Source: a virus
Virus record (IMG/VR): IMGVR_UViG_3300037337_000109
Location: 1-37,139 of that record
Strand: one strand, 5' to 3'
Length of the DNA stretch: 37,139 bases
The notes beneath the pieces are model-generated. The model saw nothing but the letters and a program-made list of their open reading frames with translations. It ran no database searches and was not told where the DNA came from. Below are positions 13,475 through 19,635 of this stretch, piece after piece (positions within the stretch are counted from its first letter, which is position 1; every line of letters starts with the position of its first letter). A program made the position numbers and the translations under genes.

Positions 13475-14383
13475 ATGTACGGAATTCAACGACTTCTGAA
13501 ATTGCACAAGCTGATGAAACCTGCTGACGACGCCGGCTCTAACACCGGTGGAACCGGTACGGGCTCTGCTGCGCTCGGCGCTGGTGAAGGTGATGGCAAG
13601 GTCGGTGAGGGCGATGCCGGCAAAGTGGGTGGCGAGTCACAACCTCCAGCTAAGACCGAACCCGAAGGCAAGCCCGCAGGCATGTCCGAAGGCGATGCCA
13701 AGCTGCTGAAGGAAGTGATGAAGCTCAAGTCGAAGGTAGCTGACTCTGAGACCGCTTTGAGAGAAGCGCGCGAAAGGCTCAGCAGCTACGACGGGGTGGA
13801 CGCAGCCAAGGCAAAGCAGCTGTTGGAAAAGGAAAAAGACACCGAGCGCCAAGCGGCAGAGTCTCGTGGTGAATACGACCGTCTGGTCAAACAGATGGGT
13901 GAGCGCCACACCGAAGAGATGAAGGTCGCTAACGCAGCGCTTGCAGTCGCCAACGGAAGCACCTCGGTGCTTCAGTTGCAGATTGCCGAGCTGACCGTGG
14001 GCAATGCGTTTGGTGTCTCGCAATTCGTCGCTGGCGACCTGACGCTCACGCCTTCAAAGGCGCGGGTGATCTACGGAAACCACTTCGAGTTCAAAGACGG
14101 CCGTGTCGTGGGTTACGACAAGCCAGTGGGTGCAAGTGAGCGCACCGTTCTGGTGGACAGTACCGGCGAACCTCTGGTGTTTGATGACGCGATGCGCAAG
14201 CTCGTGGACGCAGACCCAGATCGTGATCAGTTGTTGCGAAGCAAGGCCAAGGCCGGCGCTTCCAGCTCGACTGTCGCGAAGGGCAGCGCACGCGCGGTCG
14301 CCGATGCCGACAGGGCAGCACGTTCGAGTATGTCTCCCAGCGAGAAAATCGCAGCAGGGTTGAAACAACTTGTCAAAGTCTGA
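13475..14383 (+). CDS. Scaffold protein, DUF6651-like
   Basis: This 302-residue protein is the probable internal scaffold that guides capsid assembly. A Gly/Ala/Asp-rich flexible N-terminus (about 16-70) is followed by a long charged coiled coil (about 74-175). A small folded segment (about 175-240) and a basic, Ser/Ala-rich C-terminal helix that would touch the capsid protein complete it. It directly precedes the major capsid gene. No serine protease motif is visible here or in the neighbours, and no separate head protease gene is seen, so capsid maturation may occur without proteolysis. The start has AGGA 11 bases upstream. Confidence 0.8.
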   Translation: MYGIQRLLKLHKLMKPADDAGSNTGGTGTGSAALGAGEGDGKVGEGDAGKVGGESQPPAKTEPEGKPAGMSEGDAKLLKEVMKLKSKVADSETALREARERLSSYDGVDAAKAKQLLEKEKDTERQAAESRGEYDRLVKQMGERHTEEMKVANAALAVANGSTSVLQLQIAELTVGNAFGVSQFVAGDLTLTPSKARVIYGNHFEFKDGRVVGYDKPVGASERTVLVDSTGEPLVFDDAMRKLVDADPDRDQLLRSKAKAGASSSTVAKGSARAVADADRAARSSMSPSEKIAAGLKQLVKV

Positions 14384-14420
14384 CAAGGTGCCTAAAATCT
14401 GGTAAGTCAGCACTGACTTG
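14370..14420 (+). promoter_or_regulatory. Major capsid promoter with dyad copy F
   Basis: TTGTCA (14370-14375), a 17-bp spacer and TAAAAT (14393-14398) make a good sigma70 promoter. The dyad TAAGTCA-GCAC-TGACTTG (14403-14420) starts 4 bp after the -10 box, covering the expected transcription start. This is the classic position for repressor block. The promoter lies partly inside the scaffold gene end. Confidence 0.7.
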
Positions 14421-14452
14421 CCTCAGTCAAAAACAAACTCAAGGAGTTCAAT

Positions 14453-15358
14453 ATGCCTTTGCTTCGCGCCGAAGCCGAAAAACTGTCCCAGAACCAAGTC
14501 GTTCAGGGCATCATCGAAGAAATCATCACTGTGAACGAAATGTTCGCGCTGCTGCCTTTCGCTAAAGTGGACGGCAAAGCCTTCCTCTACAAGCGCGAGA
14601 GCACGCTGCCGACCGTGGTTTACCTGGACCCGAGCGAAGACGTGCCCGAAAGTGCCGCGACGTTCGAGGAAGTTGTCACCAAGCTGCGCATCTTGATCGG
14701 TGACGTGGATGTGGACAAGTTCATGGACGAGACCCTTTCCGATACCGAAAGCCAGCTAGGCATTCAGATTGCGCTGAAGGTCAAGGCAATGGCTCGCACC
14801 TACCAAGGTTCCGTGGTCAACGGTAACAACACCATCAACTCGAAAGAATTTGACGGTCTGCGCGCCCTGACCGTTGCCGGTCAGACCACCGCGTCAGCTA
14901 CCAACGGTGGCGCACTGACCCTGACCAAGCTCGACGAGTTGCTGGATGCCGTGCCAAACGGTGCCGACTTCTTGATGATGCGCTCGGGCACCCGTCGCGC
15001 CTACGTTGCTCAGCTGCGTGCAGCTGGCGGCAACACCGGTGCGATGATTCAGCATCCGAACTTTGATGTGCCTGTGCAAGCCCACAACGGCGTGCCCATC
15101 ATCATCAACGACTACCTGCCTGCAAATGAAGTGCAGGGCACCTCTGGCGCTGCGACTTGCTCGGTCTACGCAGTTCGTGCCAACGAACTTGATGGTCTGC
15201 ATGGTCTGTACGGCGGCGACTCTGTCGGTATTCGCGTGGAATCCATTGGCACTGTGCAGAACAAAGATGCAACTCGCACCCGCGTCAAGTGGTACTGCGG
15301 CCTGGCGCTCAAGAGCACCAAGTCTGTGGCCCGTTTGAGCGGCGTAACGAACATCTGA
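14453..15358 (+). CDS. Major capsid protein, HK97 fold
   Basis: This 301-residue protein forms the head shell. It has the length and pattern of HK97-fold capsid proteins that lack a cleaved delta domain: an N-terminal helical arm, an E-loop region rich in Thr/Val/Glu near residues 45-75, a P-domain helix around 85-120, and a C-terminal A-domain ending in a strand-rich segment with LALKSTKSVARLSG. Position after the scaffold and before connector genes supports it. AAGGAG lies 8 bases before the ATG at 14453. The gene has its own promoter and dyad upstream and a strong terminator downstream, as expected for the most abundant virion protein. Confidence 0.9.
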   Translation: MPLLRAEAEKLSQNQVVQGIIEEIITVNEMFALLPFAKVDGKAFLYKRESTLPTVVYLDPSEDVPESAATFEEVVTKLRILIGDVDVDKFMDETLSDTESQLGIQIALKVKAMARTYQGSVVNGNNTINSKEFDGLRALTVAGQTTASATNGGALTLTKLDELLDAVPNGADFLMMRSGTRRAYVAQLRAAGGNTGAMIQHPNFDVPVQAHNGVPIIINDYLPANEVQGTSGAATCSVYAVRANELDGLHGLYGGDSVGIRVESIGTVQNKDATRTRVKWYCGLALKSTKSVARLSGVTNI

Positions 15359-15366
15359 TCTTGACG

Positions 15367-15384
15367 TAAGTCAAAGGTGACTAT
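15367..15384. promoter_or_regulatory. Dyad motif copy G
   Basis: TAAGTCA-AAGG-TGACTAT lies 8 bp after the capsid stop and 2 bp before the terminator hairpin. Unlike the other copies, transcription started here would meet a terminator at once. This may mean that it acts on the terminator or that its promoter role has been lost. Confidence 0.65.
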
Positions 15385-15385
15385 T

Positions 15386-15413
15386 AAACGGGGGCCTAGT
15401 GCTCCCGTTTTTT
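15386..15413 (+). terminator. Terminator after major capsid gene
   Basis: AAACGGGGGC (15386-15395) pairs with GCTCCCGTTT (15401-15410), with one G-T wobble, around the loop CTAGT. The 3' arm merges into a run of T. It ends the capsid transcript 28 bp after its stop codon. Confidence 0.9.
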
Positions 15414-15442
15414 CTCACAAAACCTTTATTCAAAGAGACTCT

Positions 15443-15898
15443 ATGAAAATCAAATTGACCCAACCTGGCTACGTCGATTACGACGGTTATTTTGGCGTCG
15501 TTCTGTTTGCCAATGGCGTGTCCGTCGATGACGTGAGCCCCATTGAGCAGCAGCGTCTGGCATCGCTCATTTCTGTCGAGACGCTGGAGGGCAAGAACCC
15601 CTCGCCGGCCCAAATGATCGTGGATACCTACAGCGATGACATGCGCGTGGAAGAAGTGATCGACGCGCCCGAGGCGCCCTCAGCGGTCACGGACTACCAC
15701 AGTGCAGAGACGCTGTCAGCAATCGCCGACAAAGGTGGCATCAAGGGTCTGCGCGTGATCTCCGACCCGCTGGGTATCAAGGGCAACTCGATTGCCGACC
15801 TGATCGCGCACATCGTCGATGCGACCAGGGTCAACAAGCCTGCAGAGTCTGAACAGGTCGTTGAAGTCTCGGTCTCTGAAGTCGTCGTCGCAAAGTAA
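15443..15898 (+). CDS. Unknown head-region protein, 151 residues
   Basis: This frame is open from 15377, but the capsid terminator lies there, so I choose the ATG at 15443 with AAAGAGA upstream. Residues 1-45 form a small beta domain resembling the N-terminal domain of Mu-like FluMu head-region proteins. The C-terminal part (about 90-130) reads GIKGLRVISDPLGIKG, a SAP/HeH-like helix-extended-helix pattern that often binds DNA or proteins. An acidic Val/Glu tail follows. Between the capsid and connector genes, a head-completion or capsid-associated role is likely, but I cannot name it. Confidence 0.65.
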   Translation: MKIKLTQPGYVDYDGYFGVVLFANGVSVDDVSPIEQQRLASLISVETLEGKNPSPAQMIVDTYSDDMRVEEVIDAPEAPSAVTDYHSAETLSAIADKGGIKGLRVISDPLGIKGNSIADLIAHIVDATRVNKPAESEQVVEVSVSEVVVAK

Positions 15899-15910
15899 GG
15901 CGAACCAGTT

Positions 15911-16669
15911 ATGCAGAACTACGCACCAGGCAACGCCATCGTTGTGACATTTCAGTTGCGCAACGAGGCGTCTGAGGTAATCACCCCGACGGCGCTGCGC
16001 CGGCGCGTGCTCGATGAAGAGCAAATGGTCTTGCAGGACTGGCTCAGCGCTGTCGTCAGCGACCTCTCAGAAGACGAGGTCAGCTTCACGATTGACGCGG
16101 CGCTCACCCACTTGATGGCTGGTGCGAACGCCGGCGTTCGCACCATTGAGCTGGAGGTCACCACGGACGCCGGCAAGCTGGTGCTCACCGAGTCGGTGCT
16201 GATTCAAGCCACGACTTCGCTGATGCCTGGTCTGAACTCTTTTGTGACCTACAGCCGCGCGCTGATGGTCTCGCAGGGCTTTACCACCACGGCCATGAAT
16301 GGGTGGAACAACACATTGCAGCGCGACGAGCGCGAGCGCGCCTTACAGCAGGCGTTTCGCTCGATCATGCAGCTGCCGGTGCGCGTCAAGGGCGTGCATG
16401 TGCGCGACATGCTGCCAGAGCAGTTCGCTCTTGTGGCGCCCGCGCTGATCGACGCGCTTCGCAACGCGCAGGTGCTGGAGGCGTCTGCCGCGCTGGAAGC
16501 AGACCCCGTGATGACCGCGCGGCGCAACGGCCTGATCTCGATGACGGTGGGCGAGTCCAGTCAGTTCTTTGGCGAGTCCAAGCAGCTGAACAACTCGCTG
16601 CTGAGCACCGAGGCGTTTGCCATTATTTCCCGCTGGCTTGACTACAGTGTCAAGCTGGCCCGAGGTTGA
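15911..16669 (+). CDS. Probable head-tail adaptor protein
   Basis: This 252-residue protein has an N-terminal beta domain (about 1-95), rich in alternating hydrophobics and Thr. It has a mainly helical C-terminal domain (about 105-250) with many Gln, Arg and Ala. The helical part fits head-tail adaptor proteins that bind below the portal (lambda gpW / HK97 gp6 / SPP1 gp15 position). The first gene after the capsid block and before three smaller neck genes is where the adaptor normally sits. The N-terminal beta domain is an addition I do not recognise. AAGG is 11 bases upstream of the ATG. Confidence 0.6.
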   Translation: MQNYAPGNAIVVTFQLRNEASEVITPTALRRRVLDEEQMVLQDWLSAVVSDLSEDEVSFTIDAALTHLMAGANAGVRTIELEVTTDAGKLVLTESVLIQATTSLMPGLNSFVTYSRALMVSQGFTTTAMNGWNNTLQRDERERALQQAFRSIMQLPVRVKGVHVRDMLPEQFALVAPALIDALRNAQVLEASAALEADPVMTARRNGLISMTVGESSQFFGESKQLNNSLLSTEAFAIISRWLDYSVKLARG

Positions 16670-16673
16670 TTCG

Positions 16674-17015
16674 ATGATTTACCCCACCCTGCGCATTGAA
16701 ATCTGGGAGAAGGCAGGCACCGACCTGTACGCCCAGGGCAAGTTCAGAAAGCTGGCCAGCGAGAAGGTGTGCCCGGTGCGTCTGAGCTTTCAGACCGACA
16801 ACACCACAGTTCGCACCGACTCGGCGGGCACCAAGGGGCATGCCCACGAGCCAAACGCGCAGGTGGTTCTGCTTGCGCTGCCCAGCACCAAAATCAAGAT
16901 CGACAGCAAGCTGGTGATCCTGGACTTCCCCTTGCGCGTCATGGAGAGGCACCCGCGCTTCACCGTCAACGGCAAGCTCGACCACTACGAAATTCACTGC
17001 CTGGCCTGGACCTGA
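16674..17015 (+). CDS. Probable head-closure (stopper) protein
   Basis: This frame opens at 16617, but the ATG at 16674 has GAGG upstream and avoids overlap with the preceding gene, giving 113 residues. It looks like a small beta-barrel with alternating hydrophobic strands around 45-100. In gene order it is the second neck gene, where the stopper or head-closure protein (SPP1 gp16, lambda gpFII position) is found. Sequence alone does not prove the function. It is followed by the next gene after only 2 bp. Confidence 0.55.
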   Translation: MIYPTLRIEIWEKAGTDLYAQGKFRKLASEKVCPVRLSFQTDNTTVRTDSAGTKGHAHEPNAQVVLLALPSTKIKIDSKLVILDFPLRVMERHPRFTVNGKLDHYEIHCLAWT

Positions 17016-17017
17016 TC

Positions 17018-17530
17018 ATGGGTCTCAGAATGGTCACCAACCCCGGCATGCTGGAGATTCGCGTCGAGCAGATCGGCCAGCGCGCGGTCAAGAACATGAG
17101 TCGGCGCATGCACCGTCACGCCATCATGATTCGCGACCTGATGCGCGAATTTGCGCCGCGCAAGTCTGGGCTGTTGGAGTCAGCGATCGACTACGACATT
17201 CAGCGCAGCAGTCTGCGCCGCAACACCTATGTGGTGTTTATCAACCTTGATGCGACCAAAACCACAGCCAGTGGCGGTACGGTCGAGCTGGGCGAATACG
17301 CTTTTCTGATGAACGAACGTCTGCGTCCGCACGGTCGCGGCGGCCCGGCGGTGCAGCTGGGCAAGATCAGCGCGCAAAAAGCAGCCGGCGGCAAGAAGGT
17401 TGGCGGGCGCTTTCTGAGTCGCGCCATAACCGATGCGACCAAGACCGTTTTCGCAGACATGATCGACGAGGTGCGCCGGGTCACTGGTGTCGGCGCGTCC
17501 ACCGTCGGCATGCAATTTCAACGGGGGTAA
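17018..17530 (+). CDS. HK97 gp10-like neck/tail-completion protein
   Basis: The ATG at 17018, 3 bp after the preceding stop, gives 170 residues. The protein has the HK97 gp10 pattern: an N-terminal helix with VEQIGQRAVKNM followed by FAPRKSGLLESAI (about residues 45-57), then beta strands and a basic, Gly-rich region. HK97 gp10-type proteins act at the head-tail joint or in tail completion. Its place as third neck gene fits. A much longer upstream frame extension overlaps the stopper gene and has no ribosome site. Confidence 0.75.
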   Translation: MGLRMVTNPGMLEIRVEQIGQRAVKNMSRRMHRHAIMIRDLMREFAPRKSGLLESAIDYDIQRSSLRRNTYVVFINLDATKTTASGGTVELGEYAFLMNERLRPHGRGGPAVQLGKISAQKAAGGKKVGGRFLSRAITDATKTVFADMIDEVRRVTGVGASTVGMQFQRG

Positions 17531-17533
17531 ACG

Positions 17534-17920
17534 ATGAACATCGAAGCGGTGGCGGTTTACATGGAGATGTCTGGTTTGGGGCGACGCGGTCAGAGCGTTT
17601 TTGTCACAGAGATGCCCAGCGAGTGCCGAGAGGGTGTGCTGATGATCAACCGCTATTCTGGATCGCGCATCGACCACGAGCTGCCAGGCTGGCGCGACAC
17701 TGGCTTTCGGGCGGTGGTTCGTTCACCCGAATACAGCCGCGGCTATGCGATGGCGGAACGTGTAGGCAAGTTGCTCACGATTCACCAGGATGTCGTGATG
17801 GGTGGCGTTATTTTGGTAAAGCAGTGTCTGCCCATGAACGACCCGCTGCCGTACCGTCGATCTGATGGTGGGTTCTGGGAGTTCGAGGTCGATGTGGAGT
17901 GTATCTACATCATCTTGTGA
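17534..17920 (+). CDS. Probable tail terminator protein
   Basis: This 128-residue protein is alpha/beta and matches the general pattern of tail terminators: an initial helix, an MPSE segment, then VLMINR, a Gly/Asp loop and FRAVVRSPEYSRG near residues 55-70, followed by a strand with polar ends. Tail terminators cap the tail tube and connect it to the head. It sits immediately before the tail tube gene, as expected, with a GGGGG ribosome site. The assignment rests on position plus pattern. Confidence 0.7.
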   Translation: MNIEAVAVYMEMSGLGRRGQSVFVTEMPSECREGVLMINRYSGSRIDHELPGWRDTGFRAVVRSPEYSRGYAMAERVGKLLTIHQDVVMGGVILVKQCLPMNDPLPYRRSDGGFWEFEVDVECIYIIL

Positions 17921-17923
17921 CGC

Positions 17924-17975
17924 TTGCCAAGCCCCTGGTGAACTTCTACAATTGCTAAGTCACCCATGACTTAGC
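17924..17975 (+). promoter_or_regulatory. Tail tube promoter with dyad copy H
   Basis: TTGCCA (17924-17929), 17 bp, and TACAAT (17947-17952) form a good promoter. GCTAAGTCA-CCCA-TGACTTAGC (17954-17975) is a perfect 9-bp inverted repeat that starts 1 bp after the -10 box. Its position matches the capsid promoter closely: the dyad covers the expected transcription start. Confidence 0.75.
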
Positions 17976-18012
17976 GGTATTTCGACAAAATCAACGAAAA
18001 AGGAAATTCAAA

Positions 18013-18864
18013 ATGGCTTCGAGTACGAAGAACGTAAAGCTCGGCGTTTGCCGCGCTTTTTTTGGCGGTGTCGACCTCGGTCTCACTAAGGGCGGAGTAG
18101 AGGTCACGATGACCACCGAGACTTACAAGGTTGAAGTGGACCAGTTCGGCAAGACCCCGATCAAAGAGCAGATTCAGGGTCGCACCGTGATGGCCAAAGT
18201 GCCAATGGCTGAGACCACGCTGCAAAACATGGCGATGCTGACGCCCGGTGCAGCCCTGGTGACCGATGGCGTGCGCGCATTTGCCAGTGTGACCTTCGCC
18301 GCCAACCCAACCGCCACCACCACGGTGACGATCGCTGGTCAGGCATTCACCTTCGCAGTGGGTACGCCAACGACCGTGTTTGCCGTCAAGATCGGCGCAA
18401 CCCTGCAAGAGACCATTGATCGGTTTAACTCTGTGGTGAACCGCAGTCAGCTGGCCAAGGCAACTGGCGGCGTGGTGGCGGTTCAAACTGCCCCGACCGT
18501 GGTGATCATTCGCGCCGTGGAGCCAGGTTCTGCATCCAATGCAGTGACCATCGCAGCCACTCTTGGCGGCACCGCTTCGGGCACAACCCTCATAGGCGGC
18601 ATCGTTGAAACGATGGCCCGTCTGGACGTGTCTACCGGTATCGGTGTGGACTTGCTGGATTTGGCTCAAGAGCTGCGCTTGCACCCTGCGAACAAGCCCG
18701 ACACCGACTTCAGCGAAGACTTCGTGATTCTGCAAGCGGCCACGCCTGGCGCCATGCAGTTCGCCTACAAGCTGGACGCCGAGCGAATCTTCAACGCCGA
18801 CTTCATGGGCTACCCAGACCCCGTCACTGGCAAGTTGTTCGTCATCGGCAACACCGCGATGTAA
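18013..18864 (+). CDS. Major tail tube protein with inserted domain
   Basis: This 283-residue protein forms the tail tube. The opening (residues 1-88) has a lambda/SPP1-like tube pattern: a GVCRAFFGGVDLG start, then KGGVEVTM and a VDQFGKTPI loop. Residues about 90-196 look like an inserted Thr/Val/Ala-rich beta domain with its own Gly-Asn/Thr turns, and the tube fold resumes to the end with an AERIFNADF strand. Such insertions decorate the outside of the tail. AAAGGA lies before the ATG. The gene has its own promoter/dyad and a terminator, as expected for an abundant protein. Confidence 0.85.
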   Translation: MASSTKNVKLGVCRAFFGGVDLGLTKGGVEVTMTTETYKVEVDQFGKTPIKEQIQGRTVMAKVPMAETTLQNMAMLTPGAALVTDGVRAFASVTFAANPTATTTVTIAGQAFTFAVGTPTTVFAVKIGATLQETIDRFNSVVNRSQLAKATGGVVAVQTAPTVVIIRAVEPGSASNAVTIAATLGGTASGTTLIGGIVETMARLDVSTGIGVDLLDLAQELRLHPANKPDTDFSEDFVILQAATPGAMQFAYKLDAERIFNADFMGYPDPVTGKLFVIGNTAM

Positions 18865-18870
18865 GCCCAC

Positions 18871-18898
18871 GGGTCGGGCCTGCGTCCGACCCCTTTTT
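18871..18898 (+). terminator. Terminator after tail tube gene
   Basis: GGGTCGG (18871-18877) pairs perfectly with CCGACCC (18886-18892), with an 8-base loop, followed by C and five T. It lies 7 bp after the tail tube stop and separates this highly expressed unit from the chaperone genes. Confidence 0.85.
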
Positions 18899-18940
18899 CG
18901 CTCACCCAACCAACAGGCGTAACGCCACTCTGGACACCTC

Positions 18941-19291
18941 ATGAAAATCTTGAGCCTTGATAATTTTGCACAAGTCAAGCGTCAGTTGACTCTTCGCGGC
19001 AAGCAGCACGATGTGCTGGAAGTCTCTGTGCAGCAGTTCATCAACAACCTGAAGAATGCTGAAGAGCTCGAATCCAAGGGCCAGACCGAAGGGGCCTTGA
19101 GCCTTCAGGTCGAGAATTCTGTGAGTGCCATTTGCGATGTGGTGCCCTCGCTTGAGCGCGCCGACCTGGTCAGCTTGCCGATCGAGGCAATCGCCACTAT
19201 TTTGAAGTTCTTGCGCGGCGAGTTTGACCCGTCTGAATCTGGCGGGGAAGCTCCGGCTGTCGAGGGTGAAGCGGGAAACGCGCCAACCTGA
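18941..19291 (+). CDS. Tail assembly chaperone, lambda gpG-like
   Basis: This 116-residue protein occupies the gpG position between the tail tube and tape measure genes. It is small and mainly helical, with an acidic Glu/Gly-rich tail, as in gpG proteins. Tail chaperones bind the tape measure and recruit tube subunits but are absent from the finished virion. About 36 bases before its stop is a slippery heptamer in the correct phase, so part of the ribosomes will shift to make the longer GT protein. The ATG at 18941 has no strong Shine-Dalgarno, only a GGACACC stretch. Confidence 0.85.
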   Translation: MKILSLDNFAQVKRQLTLRGKQHDVLEVSVQQFINNLKNAEELESKGQTEGALSLQVENSVSAICDVVPSLERADLVSLPIEAIATILKFLRGEFDPSESGGEAPAVEGEAGNAPT

Positions 19292-19605
19292 TTGACGAGA
19301 TCGACCTGGGCTACCTGATCTGTCGGGCCATGCGCGTGTACGGCATGGGCTACCAGGAGATCATGTCGATGCCGATACGGGCCTTTTGGACCGTCTCGGG
19401 GTTCGTTGAAAGGGTCATGGCAGACGAGGCGAAGCTGCACCTGGAGGTCAGCGCGGTGAGTCAGGACGGCGATGCTTCTCAGGCGCTCATGCAGCGCTTG
19501 AACCTTCAAGCGCCAGAGCCTGTGAAAAGAAGCGTGGCGTCGGTGGTTGCTGCGAATTCCGTGAGAGATGAGGCGGGATTTGCTTGGCTTGCGAGTCAGG
19601 CTTGA
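18941..19605 (+). CDS. Frameshifted tail chaperone, lambda gpGT-like
   Basis: A -1 frameshift at 19273-19279 joins 113 residues of the gpG-like protein to 108 residues of the downstream frame, giving 221 residues. The second frame is open from 19270 to its stop at 19603-19605 and lacks a good start of its own, as in lambda T. The T part has a helical, hydrophobic start (IDEIDLGYLICRAMR) and a Met-rich stretch. In lambda the ratio of G to GT is essential for tail assembly. Confidence 0.85.
19273..19279 (+). promoter_or_regulatory. Slippery heptamer GGGAAAC for -1 frameshift
   Basis: In the gpG frame the bases read G-GGA-AAC, the X-XXY-YYZ phase needed for simultaneous slippage of both tRNAs to GGG-AAA. 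Lambda uses GGGAAAG at the same place. It lies in the only short window (19270-19291) in which both frames are open, so the shift site is almost fixed by the reading frames. Confidence 0.9.
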
Positions 19606-19635
19606 TGAAAAAAAACAAGAAAAGCGAGAACTGAC

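Noticed and set aside
15377-15442. Upstream extension of the gene at 15443
   Set aside because: The extension would be translated from the capsid terminator hairpin; the ATG at 15443 is better placed.
17971-18978. 335-codon antisense frame over the tail tube gene
   Set aside because: It covers the promoter, dyad and terminator of the sense gene and shows no protein family pattern.
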